This document shows positions 1 through 6,099 of a stretch of DNA of 7,879 nt, piece by piece. The notes under the pieces are model-generated. The model was not told the origin of the DNA. It was given only the letters and a program-made list of their open reading frames with translations, and did no database searches. Source of the stretch: Betaproteobacteria bacterium RIFCSPLOWO2_02_FULL_68_150 (GTDB lineage Bacteria > Pseudomonadota > Gammaproteobacteria > Burkholderiales > SG8-39); NCBI GenBank assembly GCA_001771975.1, contig MERE01000127.1, forward strand, positions 1 to 7,879, written 5' to 3'. Positions within the stretch are counted from its first letter, which is position 1, and each line of letters begins with the position of its first letter. The position numbers and the translations under genes were made by a program.

Positions 1-224
1 GCACGTGGCAGCCCCCGCATGACTTCCTGGTCCGGCGCCGGCTGCGCGGCAGCTTGCTGTGCGATAGCGCTGCTGGCATCCGAGCTGCCCGCGTCCGACT
101 TCTTGGAGACCGCTTCGGCGGCGACGAAGATCGTCTCGGTGAGCGAATCCCTGGCCTCGCTGGGATGCCATCCGCTCCCTCCGAGGGTGACTGCCATGAA
201 CAAGACCGCCGTCATTGTTTTCAT
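1..224 (-). CDS. Secreted small protein of unknown function (N-terminal part, runs off window)
   Basis: An open frame runs leftward from an ATG at 224 to the window edge: 74 complete codons, no stop. The first 24 or so residues look like a Sec signal peptide: MKTM, then a hydrophobic stretch (AVLFMAVTLGG), then a likely cleavage site near SEA/RD. The mature part visible is rich in Ala, Ser and Gln (for example SSDASSAIAQQAAAQPAP), which suggests a flexible periplasmic linker. I do not recognise a family. ATGs at codons 4 and 10 are alternative starts, but the first gives the best signal peptide. The ribosome-binding site is weak. The 165 bases between this start and the thioesterase stop at 390 contain no convincing promoter. 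The frame on the other strand (19-270) is judged a shadow because it lacks any such organisation. Confidence 0.6.
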   Translation of the reverse strand, partial: MKTMTAVLFMAVTLGGSGWHPSEARDSLTETIFVAAEAVSKKSDAGSSDASSAIAQQAAAQPAPDQEVMRGLPR

Positions 225-389
225 GAGTCGTGAGACTGCAATGGATTTAGGCTACCGGCAACCAGACTAAAGTCGTAATACGTTTCAATCGACCACTCGT
301 TGCAGACGGGGCTACTTCCGTTCCGATGATCAGGTTCGCTTCGCGCAGAGTCTTGGCGTACAGATCGGGATAGAGGGAAGGAGACGCCT

Positions 390-1211
390 TTACGCGCGCT
401 GCCGGATCTGCAGGCTTTGCGTCGCGCGGCCGATCAGTCCGAGCGTATCGAAGATGCGCGCCTCGGCGAGGCCGCCGCCGCCGGGACCCACCAGGGTGCG
501 CGCATCGATGCAGACCCATTCGCCCTGCGCCTGGCGCAGCAGATTGATGGTGAGGTCCGAGTTGACGAACAGGTAGCGGCTGAAATCGAGCACCGCGCTG
601 ATACCGTTGCCCGAGTCGGCGGCCACCGCGACGCGTTGCAGCGGCGTCGGCACCTCGCCCGCCACGAGCGGATAGCGCAGCCGGAACCAGACCGCCGAAG
701 GGCCGCGAAACATGCGGCCTGCGGCAGTCCGGCTTTCGATCAGCTCGGCGTATCCGATCTGCTTTCTCGAGAACGGAAAGCGCTCCTGCGGCGACTCGTC
801 GAGCGCGCGCGGCGCCAGCGGCAGCGGATGGCCGGGAAGCCCGGGCGGGATTTCGAGCGCCGATTCGCGCTGCGCCAGCGCCGTGAAACGCGCCACTTCC
901 TTGCTGCCGGCATGCAGCCGCGCGGAAAAGTGCGCGGCGTTGCGCCCGGCGTATTCGGTCTGCACTTCGAACTTCAGCTCGGCGATCGGGATCGGGCGCA
1001 GCAGGTTGGCCGTGATGCGCGCGACGTGCGTGAGTTCGAGTGCCGCCGCTGCGCGCTCGATCGCGCGAGCGACCAGCGCGATCGGCGGTCCGGCGTGCTG
1101 GTGCTCCGGGTGCCAGGGCCCGCGCGTCAGCCCGGTGGCGCGAAATGTATTGTCCTCGAGCGCTACGAAGGCGCTCGAGGGAGAATGCAGCGGGTCGCGG
1201 TGGTCGTTCAC
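390..1211 (-). CDS. TesB-like double-hotdog acyl-CoA thioesterase family protein
   Basis: The 273-residue product resembles the thioesterase family built of two fused hotdog folds (TesB-like, 4HBT_3 type), which hydrolyse acyl-CoA thioesters in the cytoplasm. In the N-terminal half, GPW at 31-33 and HQHAGPPIALVARAIE at 37-52 match the family's 'GPW...H.GGP..AL' segment. In the C-terminal half, the family-like signature comprises ADSGNGIS (198-205), the F.N.DLTI segment around 215-222, then GEWVCIDA (230-237), a GPGGGG loop (242-247) and GRATQSLQI (261-269). Both halves are present, so it looks complete. The start is GTG, with GGAAA 8 bases upstream; no nearby ATG exists. It is the last gene of the leftward operon, 30 bases after the SnoaL-like gene. 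The acyl substrate is unknown. Some members of this superfamily are not active thioesterases, so the activity is a family inference. Confidence 0.82.
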   Translation of the reverse strand: MNDHRDPLHSPSSAFVALEDNTFRATGLTRGPWHPEHQHAGPPIALVARAIERAAAALELTHVARITANLLRPIPIAELKFEVQTEYAGRNAAHFSARLHAGSKEVARFTALAQRESALEIPPGLPGHPLPLAPRALDESPQERFPFSRKQIGYAELIESRTAAGRMFRGPSAVWFRLRYPLVAGEVPTPLQRVAVAADSGNGISAVLDFSRYLFVNSDLTINLLRQAQGEWVCIDARTLVGPGGGGLAEARIFDTLGLIGRATQSLQIRQRA

Positions 1212-1241
1212 CTGGCGAGTTTCCGGGTGGCAGGCTGAATT

Positions 1242-1856
1242 CTATTTCGGCCGCTCGTCCTCCGGAAACGCCGACGGGGCGCCGTCGAGCCAGGCGCGGC
1301 CGTGCGCGTAGAGGCGCTCGACCACGGGACCCTTCAGCTGCGGCAGATCGAACTTGATGGTGAAGCCGTTGCGCGTCTGCAGGTAGGCGAGGTGGCGGTA
1401 GCCCTCCGGGAAGCGGATCAGCAGCTGCGGATCGAGCTTGAGCGACACCGACGGGTCGACCGGATCGAGGCGGTCCTTTTCGTAGATCGGCTGGCGCCGC
1501 ACGATGGCCCAGCGGCCGGCGCGTTTCTCGAAAAAATCGTAGAACCGCCCGGTGCACACGACGTCGACCAGCACGCCATCCACCGGCGCGCGCTGGTTGA
1601 TCGTCATCTTGGTCTGCGCAACGGCGCGCGCCCCTTTCACATCGACGCTCGAGCCGCCGAGAAAATGCAGGATGCTGACGCCGCGCTCGAAGCCGGCGCG
1701 GCTCACCTCGATGAACTTCTCCGCCGGACCCTGGAACCAGGTCGCGGTCATCCAGCCGTCGTCGTGCCACACGGTGCGAAAACGCTCCCAGTCGCCGGCA
1801 TCGCGCCACAGCGCCCAGTTGTGCACCACTTCGATGATCGCGAGCCGGTCGTCCAT
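1242..1856 (-). CDS. SnoaL/NTF2-like domain protein
   Basis: The 204-residue soluble protein has the pattern of the SnoaL-like branch of the NTF2 cone fold. An N-terminal helix reads IIEVVHNWALWRDAGDWERF (residues 7-26), followed by VWHDDGWMTATW (29-40), an LHFLGGSS stretch (63-70) and the long strands TGRFYDFFEKR..WAIVRRQPIYE (102-126). Family members include polyketide cyclases, dehydratases, isomerases and ring-hydroxylating dioxygenase small subunits; many have no known reaction. Asp19, Asp32/33 and His64 sit where pocket residues often lie in this fold, but I cannot assign catalysis. About 75 residues follow the core domain, longer than a minimal NTF2 unit. The ATG at 1856 follows GGGGAG by four bases. 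The gene is 11 bases after the ModA-like gene and 30 before the thioesterase gene, so all are probably co-transcribed. Confidence 0.8.
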   Translation of the reverse strand: MDDRLAIIEVVHNWALWRDAGDWERFRTVWHDDGWMTATWFQGPAEKFIEVSRAGFERGVSILHFLGGSSVDVKGARAVAQTKMTINQRAPVDGVLVDVVCTGRFYDFFEKRAGRWAIVRRQPIYEKDRLDPVDPSVSLKLDPQLLIRFPEGYRHLAYLQTRNGFTIKFDLPQLKGPVVERLYAHGRAWLDGAPSAFPEDERPK

Positions 1857-1867
1857 GATGCTCCCCG

Positions 1868-2536
1868 TCAGAATTCGAATCCCGCCGCCGAGCGCAGCGC
1901 GGCCGAGGCATTGCCCGTCAACAGATCGAAAAACCGGCGCGCGCCGTCGCCTGGCGCGCTCAGCGCCGCGCTGTAAGTCGTCGCCAGCTCGAACTCCTCG
2001 GGCAGGGGGCCGATCAGCGCGGCGCCCGGCGTATTGCGGATTTCGGTGATCTGCGTGCAGCCGATCGCACGGGCCGCGCCCGACGCGGCAAGCGAGCGCA
2101 TCGCGCTGGCGCCGTTGGGATGGGGCCGCAACCGCGCCGCGACCGCAGCGGCGATGCCGAGCGCGGCGAGCACCTTGGCGAAATGGATTCCGGCGGTCGC
2201 CCTCACCGCATCCGGGTGAAAGATCTCCTCGGCCGCGAGCAGGGCCGCACGCAGTGCGGCGCGATCGCCGATCGCGGGCTGCGGGTCGCCCGCGCGCACG
2301 GCAACGCCGGTACGCACGCGCCCGAGGTCGGCTGCCGCAGCGAATCGTCCCCGCGCCAGCAGCACGTCGATCTGCCGCCGCGTCAGCACGATCAGGTCGC
2401 AGGCGGCGCCGGCTTCCAGTTTTTCCTGCATCGCGCCGACCGCGCCGAACTGCGCCTCGAGTTCGAATCCGTGCTGCGCTGCGAGCGCGCTCACGACGCC
2501 CTGCGCTGCGCCGGCACTCAGGATGCGCAGCCGCAT
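1868..2536 (-). CDS. ModA-like (molybdate-type) solute-binding domain protein lacking a signal peptide
   Basis: The 222-residue protein matches the type II periplasmic-binding fold of the ModA/SBP_bac_11 group: a first strand RLRILSAGAAQGVV (2-15), the segment GAVGAMQEKLEAGAACDLIV (31-50) typical of this group, GVAVRAGDPQPAIG (77-90) at the domain crossover, and a C-terminal region with IGCTQITEI (158-166). ModA proteins normally bind molybdate or other small anions in the periplasm for an ABC importer. Here the protein starts directly with the first strand: there is no signal peptide, and no in-frame upstream start that could add one. No permease or ATPase gene is nearby. It starts 4 bases after the Bug gene stop, which implies translational coupling. 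It may be a cytoplasmic ligand-binding protein rather than a transporter subunit; the ligand is unknown. Confidence 0.8.
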   Translation of the reverse strand: MRLRILSAGAAQGVVSALAAQHGFELEAQFGAVGAMQEKLEAGAACDLIVLTRRQIDVLLARGRFAAAADLGRVRTGVAVRAGDPQPAIGDRAALRAALLAAEEIFHPDAVRATAGIHFAKVLAALGIAAAVAARLRPHPNGASAMRSLAASGAARAIGCTQITEIRNTPGAALIGPLPEEFELATTYSAALSAPGDGARRFFDLLTGNASAALRSAAGFEF

Positions 2537-2540
2537 GCGC

Positions 2541-3506
2541 TCAGTCGACTTTCGCGCCCGAGCGCTTGACCACGCTCGACCATTTCACGATGTCCTCGCG
2601 CAGGAACCGGTCGAACTGATCGAGCGTCATCCCCATCGGCACCGCGCCCTGCTTTGCCCAGGCGTCCTTGACGTCGGGCAGGCTCGTGATCCGGTTCACC
2701 TCGCTGTTCAGGCGCTCGAGGATCGGCCGCGGCGTGCCGGCGGGCGCCATCAGCCCGAGCCAGATGACCGCTTCGTAGCCGGCCACGCCCGCTTCCGAAA
2801 CCGTCGGCACATCCGGCAGCACCGCCGAGCGGACCTTGCCGGTGGTGCCCATGGCTTTCACTTTTCCGGCGCGCACCTGCGGCGCCATGGTGGTGATCGC
2901 GTCGAACATCATCTGCACTTGTCCGCCGAGAATGCCGACGCGGGCGCCGTCGCTTCCCTTGTAGGGCACATGCTCGATCTCCACGCCCGCCATCGCCTTG
3001 AACAGCTCGCCGGCCATGTGGTAGGGCGTGCCGGGGCCGGACGAGGCGTAGTTGAGGCTCTTCGGTTGCGCTTTTGCCAGCGCGATGAATTCGCGCAGGT
3101 TGCCCGCCGGCACCGAAGGGTGCACGACCATCAGCAGGTCCGAATAGTTGACGCCGGTGATCGGCGCCAGATCGCGCATCAGCTCGAACGGTTTTTTCGG
3201 AATCAGCGTCTCGTTCACCGTGTGGGTGTTCGACATCATCAGCAGGGTATAGCCGTCGGGCGTCGATTTCGCCACCGCGTCGCTGCCGACGATCGAGCCG
3301 CCGCCGGGCCGGTTTTCCACCACGAACGGCTGGCCGAGCGGTTCCTGCAGGCGCTGCCCGATGAAACGCGCGTAGACGTCGGCCGGGCCGCCGGCGCCGA
3401 ACGGCACGATGATCTTCACCGCGCGCGCCGGATAGGGCTGGGCGAGGGCGGCAGCCGAAACCAATAGCAGCAGCAGTGCCGGGAGTGACGCGACGGGGCG
3501 TGGCAT
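2541..3506 (-). CDS. Bug-family tripartite tricarboxylate transporter (TctC-type) substrate-binding protein
   Basis: The 321-residue protein is a periplasmic receptor of the Bug/TctC family, which binds carboxylates and related organic compounds. Residues 1-22 are a Sec signal peptide (PALLLLLVSAAALA, cleavage before QPYP). Family motifs follow in order: YPARAVKIIVPFGAGG (25-40) with D43, NRPGGGSIVGSDAVA (65-79), PDGYTLL (83-89), NYASSGPGTPYHMAGE (152-167), VPYKGSDGA (180-188), GGQVQMMFD (194-202), PDVPTVSEAG (231-240) and W249/APAGTPR (254-260). The length is typical. The frame is open upstream to 3674, but a strong AGGAGG and the signal peptide fix the start at 3506. No TctA or TctB membrane gene is present, which is common for this expanded family in Betaproteobacteria. 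First gene of the leftward operon, divergent from the dehydratase; the pairing hints at a sugar-acid or hydroxy-acid substrate, unproven. Confidence 0.95.
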   Translation of the reverse strand: MPRPVASLPALLLLLVSAAALAQPYPARAVKIIVPFGAGGPADVYARFIGQRLQEPLGQPFVVENRPGGGSIVGSDAVAKSTPDGYTLLMMSNTHTVNETLIPKKPFELMRDLAPITGVNYSDLLMVVHPSVPAGNLREFIALAKAQPKSLNYASSGPGTPYHMAGELFKAMAGVEIEHVPYKGSDGARVGILGGQVQMMFDAITTMAPQVRAGKVKAMGTTGKVRSAVLPDVPTVSEAGVAGYEAVIWLGLMAPAGTPRPILERLNSEVNRITSLPDVKDAWAKQGAVPMGMTLDQFDRFLREDIVKWSSVVKRSGAKVD

Positions 3507-3515
3507 GGGTTGCGA

Positions 3516-3523
3516 CTCCTCCT
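3516..3523 (-). promoter_or_regulatory. Ribosome-binding site of the Bug receptor gene
   Basis: On the minus strand this reads AGGAGGAG, ending nine bases before the ATG at 3506. It decides the start: the frame is open to 3674, but only 3506 has a strong Shine-Dalgarno sequence directly followed by a signal peptide. Confidence 0.8.
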
Positions 3524-3604
3524 CAATGGACCGCTGGTGCGCATCGTACCGCAACTGCGCCGCACCCGATGCGGGCGCGCCGGTCTCGAATTTGACGTTC
3601 CCGA

Positions 3605-3639
3605 TCTGCCGAGCCGGCGCAGTTCGCCAGCTCGGCAGA
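3605..3639. repeat. Inverted repeat in the divergent intergenic region (operator or cruciform candidate)
   Basis: Perfect 10-base arms TCTGCCGAGC (3605-3614) and GCTCGGCAGA (3630-3639) are followed inward by a single C/A mismatch and four more pairs (GGCG 3616-3619 with CGCC 3625-3628), leaving the five-base loop CAGTT. The element lies about 100 bases upstream of the Bug start and about 60-70 bases upstream of the dehydratase start. It has no T-run on either side, so it is not an intrinsic terminator. A shared operator for a regulator controlling both divergent units is the likeliest reading, but no regulator gene is in the window. Confidence 0.6.
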
Positions 3640-3690
3640 CCTGAGGGAATTCGAAATCGCACCGACGTTGGCACGATCGCCAGGGCAAAC

Positions 3691-3706
3691 TGGCAGAATG
3701 CCGTCC
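3691..3706 (+). promoter_or_regulatory. Putative -10 region of the dehydratase gene
   Basis: The sequence TGGCAGAATGCCGTCC contains a -10-like CAGAAT (3694-3699) and is nearly identical (14 of 16 bases) to the stretch that forms the -10 region before the HNH gene at 6091. If used, transcription would begin around 3706, right at the second ATG (3707), giving a leaderless message. There is no good -35 at 16-18 bases; TTGGCA at 3668 is 20 bases away. The weak -35 would fit a promoter that needs an activator. Confidence 0.3.
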
Positions 3707-5401
3707 ATGAAGAAAATCATCCCGATCCTGCCCTCGCGCGTCACCGTGGAAGGCATCGACCGCGCGCCGCACCGGGCGTTCCTGCGCGCTCTGGGGGTCG
3801 CGGATGCCGATCTCGGCAAGCCCTTCGTAGGCGTCGTTTCCACCGACGGGCGCGTGACGCCGTGCAACGCGCTGCTCGGCGGGTTCGCGCGCGAGGTCTG
3901 CGAGGCCGTCCGGCAGGAAGGCGGCGTGCCGTTCGATTTCGCCTCGATCTCGGTGGCCGACTCGATGTCCATGAACCACGCCGGCATGCGCTACTCGCTC
4001 CTGTCGCGCGAGCTGATCGCCGATGGCGTCGAAGCAGTGGTGCGCGGGCACGCCTACGATGCGCTCGTCACCATCGCGGGCTGCGACAAGACCCTGCCCG
4101 GAATGATGATGGCGATGGTGCGCCTCAATCTGCCGTCGGTATTCCTGTACGGCGGCGCCGCGCTGCCCGGTCACTGGCGCGGCAACGAGGTGACCGTGCT
4201 CGACGCCTACGAGGCGGTAGGCGGCGTTTACTCGGGACGCGTCACGGCGCGCGAACTCGACGAGCTCGAGCACGCCTGCCTGCCGACGCTCGGCGCCTGC
4301 CCCGGACAATTCACCGCCAACACCATGGCCATGGTGTCGGAGACGCTCGGACTCGCGCTGCCCGGGTCGGCGACGCTGCCTGCGGTGGCGAGCGGTCGCG
4401 CGGCGCAGGCGCGCGCCAGCGGCCGCGTCGCGATGGATCTGCTGAAAAAGCGCGCTCCGCTGCCGCGCGAGCTGGTGACGCGCAGGAGCCTGGAGAACGC
4501 GTGCGCGGCGGTGGCGGCCACCGGCGGCTCGACCAACGCCGGGCTGCACATTCCGGCGATCGCGCACGAAGCGGGCATCCGTTTCGATCTCGACGATTTC
4601 TCGCGCGTCGCCAGGCGCACGCCGCTCATCGCCGACATGAAGCCGGGCGGCCGCTTCCTGGCCAAGCACCTGCACGAGGTCGGCGGCGTGTACGTGGTGC
4701 TGAAGGAATTGCTGCGGCGGGGCGTGCTGCACGGCGATTGCCGCACGATCTTCGGCACCACGCTCGAGCAGGAGCTGAAAGACCATCCCGGTGCCGACGG
4801 CGAGGTGGTGAGGAAGCGGCCGCTGCTCGACACGGGCGGCATCGTGGTCCTGAAAGGCAACCTCGCGTCCGAGGGCGCGCTGGTCAAGGTGGCGGGCCTG
4901 CGCTCGCTCGCGTTCGAGGGTCCCGCGCGCGTATTCGATTCGGAAGAGGCCTGCGTCGACGTGGTGCGCCGGCGCGCCTACCGTGCGGGTGAGGTGCTCG
5001 TGATCCGCTACGAAGGCCCGAAGGGCGGACCCGGCATGCGCGAAATGCTCGGCGTGACCGCCTTGCTCTACGGGCAAGGCATGGGCGAGCGGGTGGCGCT
5101 GGTCACCGACGGGCGCTTCTCCGGCGCAACGCGCGGCATGATGATCGGCTATGTGTCGCCGGAAGCGATCGCCGGCGGAGCGCTCGCGCTGGTGCGCAAT
5201 GGCGATCGCGTGCGCATCGATGCCGCGAAAGGCGTCATCGCGCTCGAGGTTGCGCAGCGCGAACTGGCGCGCCGCCGCCGCGCCTGGCGCCCGCCGCGCC
5301 GCGCGCGCCTCTCAGGCGCGCTGGAAAAATACGCCGCGCTGGTGGGTTCCGCGTTCAACGGCGCGGTGACCCACCGCGGCGGCTTCAAGTCCGTGCGCTG
5401 A
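3698..5401 (+). CDS. ilvD: IlvD/Edd-family dehydratase (dihydroxy-acid dehydratase-like)
   Basis: The 567-residue protein is a full-length IlvD/Edd dehydratase, an Fe-S enzyme that removes water from 2,3-dihydroxy acids (valine/isoleucine synthesis) or from sugar acids. Numbered from the ATG at 3698: cluster cysteines Cys56 (VTPCN), Cys129 (GCDKTLPG) and Cys201 (LGACPGQFTANTM); metal ligands Asp88, Asp130 and the normally carbamylated Lys131; GGSTN (276-280); YEGPKGGPGMREML (438-451); VTDGRFSG (469-476) with the catalytic Ser475; and the usual C-terminal tail LEKYAALVGSAFNGAVT (542-558). Three cysteines suggest the [2Fe-2S] type. Oddities: the usual WNE before TPCN is replaced by TDGRV, and the usual CGGMY is CPGQF, so the substrate may differ from the biosynthetic one; the symbol names the family. 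ATG 3707 is an equally plausible start; neither has a clear Shine-Dalgarno. It is divergent from the Bug operon. Confidence 0.9.
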   Translation: MPSMKKIIPILPSRVTVEGIDRAPHRAFLRALGVADADLGKPFVGVVSTDGRVTPCNALLGGFAREVCEAVRQEGGVPFDFASISVADSMSMNHAGMRYSLLSRELIADGVEAVVRGHAYDALVTIAGCDKTLPGMMMAMVRLNLPSVFLYGGAALPGHWRGNEVTVLDAYEAVGGVYSGRVTARELDELEHACLPTLGACPGQFTANTMAMVSETLGLALPGSATLPAVASGRAAQARASGRVAMDLLKKRAPLPRELVTRRSLENACAAVAATGGSTNAGLHIPAIAHEAGIRFDLDDFSRVARRTPLIADMKPGGRFLAKHLHEVGGVYVVLKELLRRGVLHGDCRTIFGTTLEQELKDHPGADGEVVRKRPLLDTGGIVVLKGNLASEGALVKVAGLRSLAFEGPARVFDSEEACVDVVRRRAYRAGEVLVIRYEGPKGGPGMREMLGVTALLYGQGMGERVALVTDGRFSGATRGMMIGYVSPEAIAGGALALVRNGDRVRIDAAKGVIALEVAQRELARRRRAWRPPRRARLSGALEKYAALVGSAFNGAVTHRGGFKSVR

Positions 5402-5547
5402 TCGGGCGCAGCGTTGCGGCCGCGCGGCAGGTCCGGGTGCGCGAGCGCGAGCGCTTCCAAAACAATGCACCGCTGTCAAGATGCGTGGCGCCGCGCGGCG
5501 AAATTTTTCTTCGCCATGCGGCACAACAGCAACAGGCGCCCCGGATC

Positions 5548-5562
5548 TGTTCTCATAGAACA
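5548..5562. promoter_or_regulatory. Perfect 6-3-6 palindrome upstream of the HU promoter
   Basis: TGTTCT, spacer CAT, AGAACA: a perfect inverted repeat centred about 73 bases upstream of the predicted HU transcript start (~5628). Position and symmetry suit a dimeric regulator acting as activator. I cannot name the factor; it does not match the CRP/FNR consensus. Confidence 0.4.
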
Positions 5563-5592
5563 ATCTTTGTGCGCGGCATCACGCAAAAGCGA

Positions 5593-5621
5593 TTGTGCTG
5601 GCGTTTCGATGCCGATATGAT
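5593..5621 (+). promoter_or_regulatory. Sigma-70-type promoter of the HU gene
   Basis: -35 TTGTGC (5593-5598), a 17-base spacer and -10 TATGAT (5616-5621, five of six consensus bases). The transcript would start near 5628, leaving a leader of about 83 bases before the ATG at 5711. The -35 matches only in its first three bases, which is consistent with help from an upstream factor. Confidence 0.6.
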
Positions 5622-5674
5622 TCGCGCTCGTTCATGTCGTGTCGCAGCGACAGGGGCGAAGCAGCGAGGATATT

Positions 5675-5707
5675 TTCCGACTTCCCAGGTCGGAATGACA
5701 GGGAGAG
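5675..5707 (+). promoter_or_regulatory. Leader hairpin and ribosome-binding site of the HU gene
   Basis: TTCCGAC (5675-5681) pairs with GTCGGAA (5689-5695) around the seven-base loop TTCCCAG. The Shine-Dalgarno GGGAGA (5701-5706) lies five bases after the stem and four before the ATG. The loop bases TTCCC can pair with GGGAG of the Shine-Dalgarno (one G-U pair), so an H-type pseudoknot hiding the ribosome-binding site is possible. The stem is seen directly; the regulatory role is inference. Confidence 0.45.
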
Positions 5708-5710
5708 CAC

Positions 5711-6001
5711 ATGCCATCGGTAGTCACCAAGTCGCATCTCGTTGAGGCCGCGGCGAAAGCCGGCAATCTCAGCAAGTCCGCGGCGGGAGAGGCCGTCAAC
5801 GCGGTGTTCGACGCGATCGTCACCGGCGTCGCGAAGGGCAAGCGTGTGACCGTGGTCGGTTTTGGCACGTTCCTGCCGCGCAAGCGCAAGGCACGCGCCG
5901 GACGCAACCCGGCAAACGGCAAGGAGATCAAGATCATGGCCAAGACCCTGCCGGCGTTCGCTGCCGGCCAGGGATTCAAGGACGCGGTCTCGGACAGATA
6001 A
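5711..6001 (+). CDS. HU-family histone-like DNA-binding protein
   Basis: The 96-residue basic protein is a complete HU/IHF-fold nucleoid protein that dimerises and bends DNA. Two N-terminal helices (THLV-like start KSHLVEAAAKAG at 7-18, then SKSAAGEAVNAVFDAIVTGVA at 21-41) lead to the turn KGKRVTVVGFGTF (42-54). The DNA-binding arm follows, with R/K-rich residues 57-65 and the GRNP motif (64-67), whose proline intercalates into the minor groove in HU, then the closing EIKIMAKTLPAF (72-83) and FKDAV (89-93). Relative to typical HU it has a few extra residues before the first helix (MPSVV). It looks HU-like rather than IHF-like, but alpha/beta assignment is not possible by eye. It is transcribed alone from its own promoter and closed by a strong terminator. 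Confidence 0.95.
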   Translation: MPSVVTKSHLVEAAAKAGNLSKSAAGEAVNAVFDAIVTGVAKGKRVTVVGFGTFLPRKRKARAGRNPANGKEIKIMAKTLPAFAAGQGFKDAVSDR

Positions 6002-6028
6002 GCTTTCGGCCATCCGGCAAACTGAGGG

Positions 6029-6065
6029 GGGCTGCGAGGTTTTCTTCGCAGCCCTTTGTTTTTTT
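6029..6065 (+). terminator. Rho-independent terminator of the HU gene
   Basis: An 11-base stem (GGGCTGCGAGG 6029-6039 with CTTCGCAGCCC 6044-6054, one G-U pair) closes a TTTT loop and is followed at once by TTTGTTTTTTT (6055-6065). It lies 27 bases after the HU stop and directly before the next promoter, so it separates the two units. Confidence 0.92.
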
Positions 6066-6070
6066 GGACG

Positions 6071-6099
6071 TTGCAAAGCAGCATGCGAGTTGGCAGAAT
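6071..6099 (+). promoter_or_regulatory. Promoter of the HNH-DUF6352-glycosylase operon
   Basis: -35 TTGCAA (6071-6076), exactly 17 bases, then -10 CAGAAT (6094-6099); each hexamer matches consensus at four of six positions. The predicted transcript start is near 6106, giving a leader of about 18 bases without a strong Shine-Dalgarno. Confidence 0.55.

Larger units (their letters stand above)
5402..5710. other. 309-base intergenic region between the dehydratase and HU genes
   Basis: No convincing gene lies here; short frames in it lack ribosome-binding sites and protein-like composition. Immediately after the dehydratase stop I see no clear terminator. The best candidate is the 12-base palindrome CGCCGCGCGGCG (5489-5500) followed by AAATTTTTC. 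An overlapping hairpin, GGCGAA (5497-5502) with TTCGCC (5510-5515), has the T-run in its loop. The right half is AT-richer and holds the HU promoter, an upstream palindrome, a palindrome TGTCGC-A-GCGACA (5640-5652) near the expected transcript start, and a hairpin close to the start codon. No tRNA or known small RNA was recognised. Confidence 0.5.

Noticed and set aside
247..392. Protein-like tail (SLYPDLYAKTLREANLIIG) in that same frame beyond the thioesterase stop
   Set aside because: Composition looks more natural here, but there is no ATG or GTG start and no ribosome-binding site, and the frame is meaningless upstream; at most a chance stretch or an unrecognisable remnant.
247..1911. 554-codon open frame on the minus strand
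   Set aside because: It overlaps the thioesterase and SnoaL-like genes in another frame and is Arg/Pro/Ala-rich low-complexity protein over most of its length, typical of a high-GC shadow frame.
2523..3467. 314-codon plus-strand frame across the Bug gene
   Set aside because: It is antisense to a protein with complete family motifs and signal peptide, and is dominated by His and Arg.
3543..3571. TACGAT on the minus strand as a -10 for the Bug operon
   Set aside because: No acceptable -35 at 16-18 bases (CATCGG or GCATCG), so the promoter call is not supportable by eye.
3416..5077. 553-codon frame antisense to the dehydratase
   Set aside because: The dehydratase on the plus strand has all family motifs; the antisense frame is His/Arg/Ala-rich with no recognisable domain.
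5489..5515. Terminator for the dehydratase gene
   Set aside because: The GC palindrome allows only a four-base-pair stem with a four-base loop before AAATTTTT, and the alternative hairpin has its T-run in the loop; too weak to call.
5414..5745. Small plus-strand frames in the intergenic region before HU
   Set aside because: No ribosome-binding sites, irregular composition, and they run through the HU promoter and leader hairpin.
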